From positions 1 to 38,938 of the forward strand of contig CAZLDQ010000025.1 of assembly GCA_964558295.1 (NCBI GenBank): DNA of 38,938 bases, in the 5' to 3' direction. The position numbers and the translations under genes are program-made. The notes beneath the pieces are model-generated. The model ran no database searches, was not told the DNA's origin, and worked only from the letters and a program-made list of their open reading frames with translations. Origin of the DNA: JBDKTH01 sp964558295. GTDB lineage: Bacteria > Planctomycetota > Planctomycetia > Pirellulales > Thermoguttaceae. Positions 19,383-27,570 of this stretch are shown piece by piece; position 1 is the stretch's first letter; every line of letters starts with the position of its first letter.

Positions 19383-19568
19383 ATGTCCATCTGGATGATT
19401 CTGGTCTTCGCCATTTGCATGCTTAGCGCTGTCCTAAGTTTCGGAGCCACGTCAACCTGGGGCAATGTATCGACGCTCAGCAACACCTCGTTGTCGATGT
19501 TTCTGTTGGCCTTGGTTGTCTTCGTCTGCGGCGTCGTCACACGGGGGATTCGTCGACCGGTCGTGTGA
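19383..19568 (+). CDS. Small two-helix membrane protein
   Basis: 61 residues, starting MSIWMILVFAICMLSAVLSF. Two hydrophobic segments (about 3-22 and 36-55) are separated by a polar loop, and the protein ends in a basic tail (RGIRRPVV). A good AGGAGG ribosome-binding site lies at about 19366-19371, 11 bases before the ATG. Planctomycetes encode many such short membrane proteins of unknown role. No partner gene is obvious. The coding call rests on the ribosome-binding site and hydrophobic pattern. Confidence 0.6.
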   Translation: MSIWMILVFAICMLSAVLSFGATSTWGNVSTLSNTSLSMFLLALVVFVCGVVTRGIRRPVV

Positions 19569-19919
19569 GTCGCGTCCTCCAAAAGTACAAGAACGACCAC
19601 TTCGGTGGTTTGGCAGCGACCAATTGCACTACGACAGACTGCCCCTATTGAGTGTGACAAATCGGTTGACGCCGGACGACCGCGATCATCGAGGCGTCAA
19701 CAGAGCCTGTAGTAGTGGCTTGAAGATAGGCAAGAGGGATTGAGGCGGGCGGAACACCAGTGGTGGAGACACTTTGGCCGCCGCATCGACGAGGTCGTCG
19801 TCCCCTTCAGCTGTTCAGAAGGCGGCGAAAGACCGGATTGCACCCCAAAACTGTCTCATCTTCCGATTTCAAGCCGGCAAGGCGCGGGGTTCGAGGTTTG
19901 AAATCGGGGATGTTGGCAT
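19569..19919. other. Intergenic region between convergent genes
   Basis: About 350 bp separating the small membrane protein gene from the ABC-F gene. Apart from a long stem-loop next to the ABC-F stop (19863-19907), nothing is assignable. A hydrophilic open frame running from 19760 over the ABC-F gene end is a shadow. Confidence 0.5.
19863..19907. terminator. Long stem-loop after the ABC-F gene, possible terminator
   Basis: A 10-bp perfect inverted repeat (CCGATTTCAA / TTGAAATCGG) extends to 13 bp with one G-U pair and CC/GG, closing a 19-nt loop. It lies 12 bp past the ABC-F stop, between convergent genes, so it could end transcription in either direction. No immediate T-run follows on either strand, which lowers confidence in factor-independent termination. 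Confidence 0.45.
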
Positions 19920-21821
19920 TTACTTGCCTTGCTCCCGCCGCGTCTCTAGTTCGTCCCAACGACGATAGGCTTCGGCGATCTCCCTTTCCAAAGCTTGCAA
20001 TCGCCCTTTGGTTTCGACAATCATCGCGGCAGGCTGGCGGTAGAACTCTGGAGTGGCCATCGCCTCGTGCAATTCGCCCAACATGGCCTCAAGATCCTCG
20101 ATCTGCTTGGGCAGGGCTTCCAATTGCCGCTGCTCCTTGTAAGTCAGACGACGGGATCGTTCCTCACTCCCCCGTTGGGAAGGCTTGTGCTTCACCGGTA
20201 CTGGTTCAGCCGGAATCGTGGGCTCGACTGGCCGTTGCCGCAGCCAATCATCATAGCCGCCCGCGTATTCCTTGATTCGTCCCTCCCCTTCCAGCACCAG
20301 GGTACTCGTGACAACGTTGTTGACAAACTCCCGATCATGGCTGACCAGGAGGAGTGTACCTGGATACTCGATCAACAGGTCCTCAAGCAGTTCAAGGGTT
20401 TCCAGGTCGAGGTCATTGGTTGGCTCGTCCATCACCAACACATTGGAGGGTTTGGTAAACAATCGGGCAAGCAGCAAACGATTCCGCTCTCCCCCGGAAA
20501 GGCGTGACACAGGGCCGCTGGCCTGATCGGGGGTAAAGAGAAAGTCTTCCAAGTAGCCGATGATGTGTTTTTTCTTGCCGTTGATTGTTACCGAGTCGGA
20601 ACCGTCACGCACATTGTCGCGGACCGACTTGGTGTCGTCCAACTGGGCATGCAGTTGGTCGAAATAGGCGACTTCGAGGTTCGTTCCATGACGGACCACC
20701 CCGTCGTGGGGAGGTAATTGGCCAAGGAGCAGTCGCAATAAAGTAGTCTTGCCGGAACCGTTGGGCCCGATCAAGCCGACGCGGTCGCCCCGCATGATCC
20801 TCGTAGAAAAACATTGGACGATTGGGCGGCCGTTGTAGGCGAAATGCAGGTCCTTCGCCTCAATCACCAGCCGGCCAGATCGCTCGGCTTCCTGGATCTC
20901 CATGCGTGCTTCGCCCAACGGATCGCGACGGTTGCGTCGCACTTCCCGCATCTTTTCAAGGGTTTGGACACGTCCTTGATTTCGTGTACGGCGTGCTTCG
21001 ATGCCACGGCGAATCCAGGCCTCTTCCTTGGCCAGTCGCTTGTCAAACTCAGCCCGTTGCCGAACCTCGGCCTCAATGGCCGCCTCTTTACGCACCAGAT
21101 AGGTCTCGTAATCGCACGTCCAACTAGTCAGTCGGCCGCGGTCGAGCTCGATGATTCGGGTTGCCAGCCGACGCAAGAAGACGCGGTCGTGAGTCACAAA
21201 CAAGAGTGTCCCACCGTAGCGTAAGAAGAACTCTTCGAGCCAGGCAATGGCATCGATATCCAAATGGTGGGTCGGCTCCTCCAGCAGGAGGAAATCGGGA
21301 TAGCGAACCAGGGCCTTGGCCAATAGGACACGGCGTTTCATTCCGGCAGAGAGAACAGCCACTTCCGCGTCTGGATCAAGCGACATGCGCGATAGCACAG
21401 TCTCGACCTGCTGATGCATGCGCCAGCCACCCTCGGCCTCCAGGGCGTGCTGGATACGGTCCAACTGGCTCTGCAATCCGGCAGTCCCTTCGAGGGCCAG
21501 ACGATGAGCCACATGGTGATATTCGGTCAGCAACGCGGCACGCGGCCCCAAGCCGCGTGCGACCTCGTCAAAAATCGTTCCGCCAAGTCCCTGGGGGACT
21601 TCCTGCGGAAGCATGGCCGTCACCACCCCCTGCTGTCGGGTGATTTCTCCCCGATCCGGCTCAAGATCTCCTTGGATCAATCGCAGGAGTGAGGTCTTCC
21701 CCGTGCCGTTGCGACCGAGTAAGCAGACCCGTTCCCCAGGCTCAATCGTCAGATTGCCGTTCTCCAAGACCCAAGGGCCTCGAAAGCCCAAACAGACATT
21801 GTGTAACGTAACTAGTGCCAT
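19920..21821 (-). CDS. uup: ABC-F family ATPase, Uup-like
   Basis: 633 residues from the ATG at 21821. The frame is open 36 codons further upstream but the family N-terminus (MALVTLHNVCLGFRGPWVL) starts here. Two ATPase domains are joined by a charged linker: Walker A GRNGTGKTS (about 36) and GPNGSGKTT (about 350), signatures LSAGMKRR and LSGGERNR, and second Walker B VLVMDEPTNDLD (about 467). The end (about 555-633) is a predicted coiled coil rich in Glu and Arg, as in Uup. ABC-F proteins act on ribosomes or, for Uup, on DNA branched intermediates and translation stress; they have no membrane domain. The first Walker B reads LLLEEPTHHLD, with Glu in place of the usual Asp and His in place of Asn. 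No good ribosome-binding site is visible. Confidence 0.88.
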   Translation of the reverse strand: MALVTLHNVCLGFRGPWVLENGNLTIEPGERVCLLGRNGTGKTSLLRLIQGDLEPDRGEITRQQGVVTAMLPQEVPQGLGGTIFDEVARGLGPRAALLTEYHHVAHRLALEGTAGLQSQLDRIQHALEAEGGWRMHQQVETVLSRMSLDPDAEVAVLSAGMKRRVLLAKALVRYPDFLLLEEPTHHLDIDAIAWLEEFFLRYGGTLLFVTHDRVFLRRLATRIIELDRGRLTSWTCDYETYLVRKEAAIEAEVRQRAEFDKRLAKEEAWIRRGIEARRTRNQGRVQTLEKMREVRRNRRDPLGEARMEIQEAERSGRLVIEAKDLHFAYNGRPIVQCFSTRIMRGDRVGLIGPNGSGKTTLLRLLLGQLPPHDGVVRHGTNLEVAYFDQLHAQLDDTKSVRDNVRDGSDSVTINGKKKHIIGYLEDFLFTPDQASGPVSRLSGGERNRLLLARLFTKPSNVLVMDEPTNDLDLETLELLEDLLIEYPGTLLLVSHDREFVNNVVTSTLVLEGEGRIKEYAGGYDDWLRQRPVEPTIPAEPVPVKHKPSQRGSEERSRRLTYKEQRQLEALPKQIEDLEAMLGELHEAMATPEFYRQPAAMIVETKGRLQALEREIAEAYRRWDELETRREQGK

Positions 21822-21947
21822 GTGCTGATGATACGCCCCGTTGGCAACTGCCACAAGGCTTGACCTGGGGAAGGGGGTGTCGTGGGAGATCGGCAGGCCG
21901 TAAATGGCATCTGCCCATGCGATGCGCATTCTTTAGTCCCCTGCTGG

Positions 21948-21976
21948 TTGACACTTGCTGTTCGGCGAAGTAACTT
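21948..21976 (+). promoter_or_regulatory. Possible sigma70-type promoter for the GH-A-like gene
   Basis: A perfect -35 box TTGACA (21948-21953) is followed after 17 bp by TAACTT (21971-21976), a weak -10 box. The predicted start point, near 21983, would give a leader of about 50 nt before the ATG at 22035. Confidence 0.4.
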
Positions 21977-22034
21977 GGCCTTGCAACGTTACGGTGAAGG
22001 CACCAAGCGACCGGTTGACCCAGGAGTTGGCCAT

Positions 22035-23975
22035 ATGAATGCGGAAACGCGCAACTGGTGGAGCATGCGATTCGTCGTGATCGCGGCAGTGGTGTTGTTG
22101 ACCGGCGAGACCCTGGCTGCCGAGGGGGCGAAGCCTCTCTTCTTCGCTTACCGATCGTTCTGGCCCGAATTTGAGGCTATGCGGCAGTTCAAGGAGGCGG
22201 GTGTCGAGACCGTCTGCATCTTTGCCGCCAACACCGACAATTCCCTGGGCCAGCCCTACTGCAAATATCCGCCGGTCTGGCGATGGTTTGACAAATACGA
22301 TTTCGATTCACTCGACAAACAATATGACGACGTGCTTAAGGTGAATCCTGAAGCCAAGTTCATCTGTATGATCGACCTTAACACGCCGATCTGGCTTCAG
22401 CGGCAACTTGCCCTTCGTGGGCAAAGCGCCGAGTGTGAAAGCTTCACCATGTTGAGTTGTGCCTGCGCAAATCCGACATGGCGCAAAGCGACCGGCGATT
22501 ACCTGGAGACAGTCGTCAAGCACATGGAGGCTAGGTACGGCGATCGCGTCAAGGCCTACCTGCTGGCGTGTGGTCAGACGGACGAGTGGATGGACTACAG
22601 CCGCGGGATCGCGGGACGAACGAAGAAGCAGGCTTGGAAAGCGTGGCTTCATCGGCATGGCAAGGCAGAAGTGCCGGTTCCCGACTTGGAGCGTCTCGAC
22701 CGAGCCTCATTCGAAAACTTGATCCGCGACCCGGCTACCGAGCAGGACGTGGTCGACTACGCCCAGTTTACCGGTGACACCATTGTCGACACCGTGCTGG
22801 AAATCGCAGCGAAACCCCGGGCGCGCATCCCAAAACAGCGTAAGAGCGGCATGTTTTTCGGCTACATTCTGGAACTGACGGGGACTCGCATGGTCTGGGC
22901 CGGACATCTGGAGTATGAACGGCTCTATCGTTCGCCGGATATCGACTTCTTCATCAGCCCGGGCACCTATGGCGACCGTCCCATGGGCGGCGGTAGCGGC
23001 TTTATGGTCCCTAACGGTACGCGTGTACTCAACCACAAGGGCTTTTTGCACGAGATCGACCATCGTACACCAACGTATAACGTCAAACTCGACGAGTTTG
23101 TATCCATCGGTTGGATGGTGCCGTGGAAGAACCAAGCCGAGACCGACGCTGGATTGAAACGCGAGTTCGCTCTGGCCACGATCAACCAGACCTCGCTTTG
23201 GTGCTTTGACATGTGGGGCGGAGTGTTCAAAACTCCGGAAACCATGCGAATTGTCGAGCAGGGCAAACGGCTGTGGGACCGCTTCAGCGTCGGGCCGATG
23301 AAGAGCCGTGCTGAGGTGGCGTTGGTGGTCGATCCACAGAGTGCCCGATATCTTAACGACCTTCATCCCACAATTCCGCAGATCTACCAGGGGACGCGGA
23401 ATAAGCTAAACCGCCTCGGTGCGCCCTTTGAGGTCTTTTCCTTCAACGATCTGCCTCGCGTAGATCTGGGGGCCTATCGGTTGGTTTTGTTCCCCGGGCT
23501 TTTCGTGGTCACGCCGGAGAAAATGGACGTCCTCAAAAAGTACGTGTTCAACAACAATCGGACCGTATTGTTTGCTTATGCCCCAGGCATCTGTGACGGC
23601 AAAACACTGGATGTCGGCCGAGTGAAAGAACTAACCGGCACGGCATTCAAGACACCAGGGGTCAACGTCGTTCAACGCGACGGCTGGAAATCGGTCTTCG
23701 TGCCGAGCTACGAAGTGCTTACCCCGCAGGTATTGCGTCAGGCGGCGGTCGAGGCCGGCGTGACGATCGTCTGTCAAGATCCAGTCCCCGTCTTCGCCAA
23801 CGAACGTCTTCTGGCGATCCATGTGGCCGATGGCGGCGAGAAAACCCTCACCCTGCCGGCCGACTATCGGCAGGTGCGGGAACTGTACACGGGACAAGTC
23901 TTCCCGGTGACCCAACGGCAATTCTCGTATCCGTTCAAGACGCCTGACACGGCGGTGTTCGAACTGGTGCCATAA
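22035..23975 (+). CDS. Secreted glycosidase-like protein, GH-A/GH42-like barrel with trimerisation-like domain
   Basis: 646 residues. ATG 22035 has CAGGAG 8 bases upstream and begins a clear signal peptide (MNAETRNWWSMRFVVIAAVV, cleavage likely after LAAE). Residues 35-430 look like a TIM-barrel glycosidase. FAYRSFWPEFEAMRQFKEAG resembles the first strand and helix of GH42-like enzymes. CGQTDEWMDY holds Glu184 at the end of a strand, a candidate acid/base, and YRSPDIDFFISPGTYGDR follows in the second half. Residues 440-580 resemble the beta-galactosidase trimerisation (glutamine-amidotransferase-like) domain (YRLVLFPGLFVVTPEKMDVL), and a small beta-sandwich ends the protein. The exact family and substrate are not recognisable. 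Confidence 0.65.
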   Translation: MNAETRNWWSMRFVVIAAVVLLTGETLAAEGAKPLFFAYRSFWPEFEAMRQFKEAGVETVCIFAANTDNSLGQPYCKYPPVWRWFDKYDFDSLDKQYDDVLKVNPEAKFICMIDLNTPIWLQRQLALRGQSAECESFTMLSCACANPTWRKATGDYLETVVKHMEARYGDRVKAYLLACGQTDEWMDYSRGIAGRTKKQAWKAWLHRHGKAEVPVPDLERLDRASFENLIRDPATEQDVVDYAQFTGDTIVDTVLEIAAKPRARIPKQRKSGMFFGYILELTGTRMVWAGHLEYERLYRSPDIDFFISPGTYGDRPMGGGSGFMVPNGTRVLNHKGFLHEIDHRTPTYNVKLDEFVSIGWMVPWKNQAETDAGLKREFALATINQTSLWCFDMWGGVFKTPETMRIVEQGKRLWDRFSVGPMKSRAEVALVVDPQSARYLNDLHPTIPQIYQGTRNKLNRLGAPFEVFSFNDLPRVDLGAYRLVLFPGLFVVTPEKMDVLKKYVFNNNRTVLFAYAPGICDGKTLDVGRVKELTGTAFKTPGVNVVQRDGWKSVFVPSYEVLTPQVLRQAAVEAGVTIVCQDPVPVFANERLLAIHVADGGEKTLTLPADYRQVRELYTGQVFPVTQRQFSYPFKTPDTAVFELVP

Positions 23976-24152
23976 TCACGGCGGGCTTGGCCCCAAACAG
24001 ACCGCTTATTGTCGGGGCCCGCGTCGACGAAGCAAGCCTTGCTGGCAAGGTTCAAAGGAATTGCACGAACTGCTCACAGGACGCCCCCCTGCACAAGTCG
24101 CATTGGCCGCCTCTTCTTGGGTAGAGATTCGTCCGATGATCGACTTTTCGAA

Positions 24153-24168
24153 TTGGCACGTAATGTGT
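24153..24168 (+). promoter_or_regulatory. Sigma54-like promoter element upstream of the cupin gene
   Basis: TTGGCACG (24153-24160) matches the sigma54 -24 element. Ten bases after its GG comes GT (24167-24168), where GC is expected for the -12 element. The start point would fall about 40 nt before the cupin ATG. With the -12 mismatch this is only a candidate. Confidence 0.25.
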
Positions 24169-24221
24169 TGGGAAGAGCCCTAGCGAGAGAATCGTCCGTC
24201 CCATCAGCCAGGAGGTTTAAG

Positions 24222-24599
24222 ATGATCGACACTACGACAACGCAAGAGCTGGTCGATACGAGCGTAACCAAAGTCAAGTCGTCCTTTTCGCCACACGGCA
24301 AGATGGGCCAACGGTATCTGGCCGCAGGGATCCATGTGTCAATGCGGCTTTGGGAGAACGAGCAACCCGGAGTTCCTAAGCCGCTGACTGCCCGCGATTA
24401 TGAAACGGTTGGTTACGTGATCCAGGGTCGGGCCGAATTGCATCTTGAAGGCCAAAAGGTGCTCCTGGAAGCCGGCGATTCTTGGGTGGTCCCCCGAGGG
24501 GCATCGCACACCTACCAAATCCTTGAGCCATTCACGGCCATTGAGGCTACCAGTCCGCCATCGATTATCCATGGCCGTGATGATCCGATTCATCACTGA
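24222..24599 (+). CDS. Small cupin-domain protein
   Basis: 125 residues. ATG 24222 is preceded by AGGAGG with a 6-base spacer, while the frame is open further upstream without a better start. It is a single beta-barrel cupin: the first motif lies around residues 60-80 (YETVGYVIQGRAELHLEG) and the second around 88-108 (AGDSWVVPRGASHTYQI). The usual metal-binding HxH of motif 1 is not evident, although a His is kept in motif 2. Cupins of this size bind small ligands or act as isomerases or sensors. It stands 367 bp before the microcompartment shell gene; EutQ-type cupins accompany some microcompartments, but nothing proves a link here. Confidence 0.8.
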   Translation: MIDTTTTQELVDTSVTKVKSSFSPHGKMGQRYLAAGIHVSMRLWENEQPGVPKPLTARDYETVGYVIQGRAELHLEGQKVLLEAGDSWVVPRGASHTYQILEPFTAIEATSPPSIIHGRDDPIHH

Positions 24600-24966
24600 T
24601 CCCCGCTCTTCGCGGGCCTGAATCGTGGGGGACAAAGGAGAATTCGACCGCCTGATGCCGAACTCTCTGGGGCGGGCTTAAGGCTTCCGTCACATCGCGG
24701 AGCGGTTTGGACGCGACAGGATGCGATTTCTTCAACACCTGTCACAAGCCGCCCCGTATAAGAGGGGGCGATCAGGTCTCTTGTTGCCCCAACGTGACCT
24801 GCTTTATACAACACCTCATCCGTGTGTTGCCGCAAGACTGGCGAAGCATCTGTCTGAAGATTGACGGTCGCATCCCCTACCGCGTGGATGGTACTGTTGT
24901 ACAATGGTCACCTTTTGGACTGTTGCCACCCTGGTCATGCTTTAGGCCGGTAAGGAGGGAACATCA
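24600..24966. other. Intergenic region between cupin and BMC genes
   Basis: About 370 bp. Besides the hairpin after the cupin stop, I see only a strong ribosome-binding site (AAGGAGG, 24952-24958) belonging to the next gene. A clear promoter was not found. Confidence 0.5.
24602..24616 (+). terminator. Hairpin right after the cupin stop
   Basis: CCCGC-TCTTC-GCGGG is a perfect 5-bp GC stem with a 5-nt loop, beginning 3 bases after the stop codon. No T-run follows, so it may be a weak or factor-assisted terminator. Confidence 0.35.
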
Positions 24967-25626
24967 GTGGGAATGGAACGACCCGTAACTGAGGCCTTGG
25001 GGCTGTTAGAGACGATCGGATTTGCCCCCACCCTGGGCGCGCTGGACGCCATGGATAAAGCGGCCGACATTCGACTGCTCCAATGCGAGTTGAACGATAT
25101 GATGGGCGTAAGCACGAAGATTATCGGTTCAGCGGCAGCCGTGGCCACGGCCATCGAGGCAGGCCGCCGCGTGGCTGAGCACATGGGAGGGCAGCCGGTT
25201 GCCCAAGTCATCCCACGCTCGGAGCCAAACGCACTGGCCGCAATCGTCTCCCCACGCCAGTTCAACCCGCTGATTCAACAAGATACTGTCTTCTTTCCAG
25301 ACTACGAACCGGCCAAGCCTGCAACCGCAGAGGAACCATCAATGAAGCCAGAGAGTTCATTTGCCTTGGGGCTGATTGAGACACAAGGTTTTACGGCCGT
25401 TTTTGAAGCGATTGACACCGCCTGCAAAGCGGCCAATGTCGAGGTGGTCGGCAAAGAAAAGCTCGGTGGCGGATACATTGCCGTGATCATCAAGGGCGAT
25501 CTGTCAGCCGTGACCGCCGCGATCGAGGCCGGCAAAGTCAAGGTCGAAGGTCTCGGCAAACTGATCGCCGCCGAAGTGATCGCGCGGCCCAGCCCGTCGG
25601 TGCTAGCCCTGTTGCCCCAAGGGTAA
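24967..25626 (+). CDS. Bacterial microcompartment shell protein with two tandem BMC domains (BMC-T type)
   Basis: 219 residues starting at GTG 24967, chosen because AAGGAGG lies 8 bases upstream; an ATG two codons later is the alternative. BMC domain 1 spans about 6-95 (TEALGLLETIGFAPTLGALD, AAAVATAIEAGRRVAEHMG). BMC domain 2 spans about 130-215 (ALGLIETQGFTAVFEAIDTA, KLGGGYIAVIIKGDLSAVTA). A 30-residue acidic/proline linker joins them. Domain 2 has the usual KxGGGY pore region; domain 1 has CELNDMMGVS instead. Such double-domain proteins form pseudohexameric trimers in the shell. No BMC-H, BMC-P, aldehyde dehydrogenase or aldolase gene of the planctomycete fucose/rhamnose-type microcompartment is in this window, so this is a satellite copy. 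Confidence 0.9.
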   Translation: MGMERPVTEALGLLETIGFAPTLGALDAMDKAADIRLLQCELNDMMGVSTKIIGSAAAVATAIEAGRRVAEHMGGQPVAQVIPRSEPNALAAIVSPRQFNPLIQQDTVFFPDYEPAKPATAEEPSMKPESSFALGLIETQGFTAVFEAIDTACKAANVEVVGKEKLGGGYIAVIIKGDLSAVTAAIEAGKVKVEGLGKLIAAEVIARPSPSVLALLPQG

Positions 25627-25674
25627 TACCAGCCCCCATCCAGTGGAGTCGTCTTTTGCGAACCAGGTGGGACG

Positions 25675-26334
25675 ATGGGCGCAAACAGAAAGAATCAGGT
25701 TCAGACGGGCGTCGCCCATGTGCGATCTGCCGACCCGATCATGCGGCGGTTGATCGATGCGGTGGGGCCGTTCGCGCTTCGCCCCGAGCGGACGCGGCGG
25801 TTCAGCGTCTTGGTGAGGTCCATCATCTCCCAACAGGTTTCCACAGCCGCCGCCAGGACAATCCAGGGCCGACTGGAAGCGATTCTCGCGCCCGGCAAGC
25901 TCGAGCCGGAGGGGATTGCCCGGCTGACGGAGCCCCAACTCCGCTCCGTCGGAATCTCGCGGCAGAAGGCATCCTACCTGTTGGACTTGGCCGAGAAGAC
26001 GCTGGACGGCACCTTGCGTCTAGAACGCATCGGCCGGCTTTCCGACGAAGCGGTGATCAACATGCTGACCCAGGTGAAGGGAATCGGCCGGTGGACGGCG
26101 GAAATGTTCTTGATCTTCTCCCTCGGCCGGCTGGACGTGTTGCCGGTAGATGATCTTGGGGTGCGCACGGCCATCAAGGATCTGTATCGGCTTGAGGATC
26201 TGCCCGACAAAAACACCTGCCTCAGCATCGGCACGGCGTGGCGCCCGTTTGCCACGATTGGCTCGTGGTATTGCTGGCGGAGCCTGGACCTGAAACGGAG
26301 TGTTGAGAACGTTGCCAAAAGGGGGCCGACGTAG
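25675..26334 (+). CDS. alkA: DNA-3-methyladenine glycosylase II (AlkA-type, HhH-GPD)
   Basis: 219 residues, the size of short AlkA homologues that lack the N-terminal TBP-like domain of E. coli AlkA. It removes alkylated bases from DNA in base-excision repair. The helix-hairpin-helix is LTQVKGIGRWTAEMF (about 134-148). It is followed by LPVDDLGVR, where Asp160 (or adjacent Asp159) is the catalytic Asp of the GPD motif. IISQQVSTAAARTI near residue 45 is the conserved helix of the family. The end, WRPFATIGSWYCWRSLD, matches the usual C-terminal family motif. There is no iron-sulfur cysteine cluster. The start is ATG 25675 with GGTGGG upstream. Confidence 0.92.
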   Translation: MGANRKNQVQTGVAHVRSADPIMRRLIDAVGPFALRPERTRRFSVLVRSIISQQVSTAAARTIQGRLEAILAPGKLEPEGIARLTEPQLRSVGISRQKASYLLDLAEKTLDGTLRLERIGRLSDEAVINMLTQVKGIGRWTAEMFLIFSLGRLDVLPVDDLGVRTAIKDLYRLEDLPDKNTCLSIGTAWRPFATIGSWYCWRSLDLKRSVENVAKRGPT

Positions 26335-26372
26335 AAGGGGAAGACCGAAAAACCCTCAGAAATGGCAAGAAC

Positions 26373-26831
26373 ATGGCAGTCCGAACAACTCATGCGGTGA
26401 CCGGGGCCTTTGGCTACTCGGGCAAGTACATAGCCAAGCGGTTCCTGAACGAAGGACAGGGCGTTCTAACGCTTACCAACTCGCCCTCCCGCGGGAATCC
26501 GTTTGGGGAGCGGATTCGAGCGGTCTCGTTCCATTTCGACGAGCCTGAGTCATTGGCCGAACACCTTCGGGGCGTGTCGGTCCTCTACAACACGTATTGG
26601 GTGCGTTTCAATCCCCAGCTGTCCAAATGTGCCGACGCAGTCGGCGATGTTGTAATCACGAAGGATGAGATCGAAGGGCTGATGGCCGATTTGCTGTACG
26701 TCGACGCTCCTCCGGCCAAACAGACGGTGTTGACCGATTGGATCCAGAGCCACGCCGACAGCTTGGGGCGGCACTATACCAGCGAACTGGCTCGACGAAA
26801 GGACCGGACGTCGGCCTACCGGTCGAACTGA
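26373..26831 (+). pseudogene. NAD(P)-binding epimerase-like protein with a large in-frame internal deletion
   Basis: 152 residues. The first 85 match the start of an NAD(P)-binding Rossmann protein of the NmrA/epimerase type: THAVTGAFGYSGKYIAKRFL holds the GxxGxxG dinucleotide motif, then LRGVSVLYNTYWVRF. The last 60 (GDVVITKDEIEGLMADLLYV, then LTDWIQSHADSLGRHYTSEL) match the C-terminus of the same family as I recall it. Whole members are near 290-300 residues, so roughly 150 residues from the middle, including the catalytic and substrate part, are missing at about residue 88-90 (KCADAV|GDVVIT). The reading frame is kept and no stop intervenes. It is probably a non-functional remnant, although a minimal cofactor-binding protein cannot be excluded. 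It overlaps the convergent gene by 16 bp and lies 38 bp after alkA. Confidence 0.65.
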
Positions 26832-27298
26832 GCCCTCAGCCAACGGGCACCGGACTGCACGATATTGGCGATACAACGAATCACCAAGGCCATGAACGCC
26901 CCAAGTGAGAATCCGAGACCGAGGGCCAGTGTTACACCGACGATCCCGTCGCCGTGGATCTGAGCCCAGCAAACCACAACGCTGAACACGGCCATGGCAA
27001 GGGCCAGGATGAGAGGCCAATAGCTGCGGTGGACGAACGCTTGGATGAACGGGTAGGCGAAGATCCCAAGGATCGTATAGACGTTTTCAAACACGAACAT
27101 CCCGGCGGGGATTCCCCCAACGCCCAGGAGGAGCGCGCCAGCCGGGCCGGCAAACAGCCCACCGAGGATTGCCCCGCTCAGGGCGCCGATCGAGCCGCCA
27201 ACAATATGTGAGAGATAGTCGCGAAGGGTGAGCTCAGGGAAAAGCGTTAACCGTTCACGGAGCGGTTTCATGGCCTTCGAATCCCCGAAACATACCAT
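26816..27298 (-). CDS. Small polytopic membrane protein of unknown function
   Basis: 160 residues from ATG at 27298, which has GGGGAAG 8 bases upstream. The open frame extends 71 codons further, but that part is polar and unlike a protein start. An amphipathic N-terminus (MKPLRERLTLFPELTLRDYL) precedes a Gly/Ala-rich hydrophobic region (GGSIGALSGAILGGLFAGPA) and further helices, about four in total, ending in a basic tail (GARWLRAQFDR). I do not recognise the family. The gene is convergent with the epimerase remnant and divergent from the GH39-like gene. Confidence 0.65.
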   Translation of the reverse strand: MVCFGDSKAMKPLRERLTLFPELTLRDYLSHIVGGSIGALSGAILGGLFAGPAGALLLGVGGIPAGMFVFENVYTILGIFAYPFIQAFVHRSYWPLILALAMAVFSVVVCWAQIHGDGIVGVTLALGLGFSLGAFMALVIRCIANIVQSGARWLRAQFDR

Positions 27299-27570
27299 CG
27301 TGATGTCTTCCCCGTATATTCTAATGGCTATCCCCCGAATATCAAAGTACGCGTGGAATGTGCCTTCTGCATTGGCAGCCGTATTCGGCAACCGTCTGTC
27401 GCAATTGGACAAGGGAATCTGGTGGAAAGGTGACGGATGGTGGCGTAGGATAGGGCATTCCTGTCCCTCACACATCAGCGTGGCCGCGGATTCGGGCGAA
27501 ACGGTGGGCAAGACCGCCCGCTACGCAGAAAGGTGCCTGAAGCAATCTTTGCGTAAGGAATGGAGCAACC

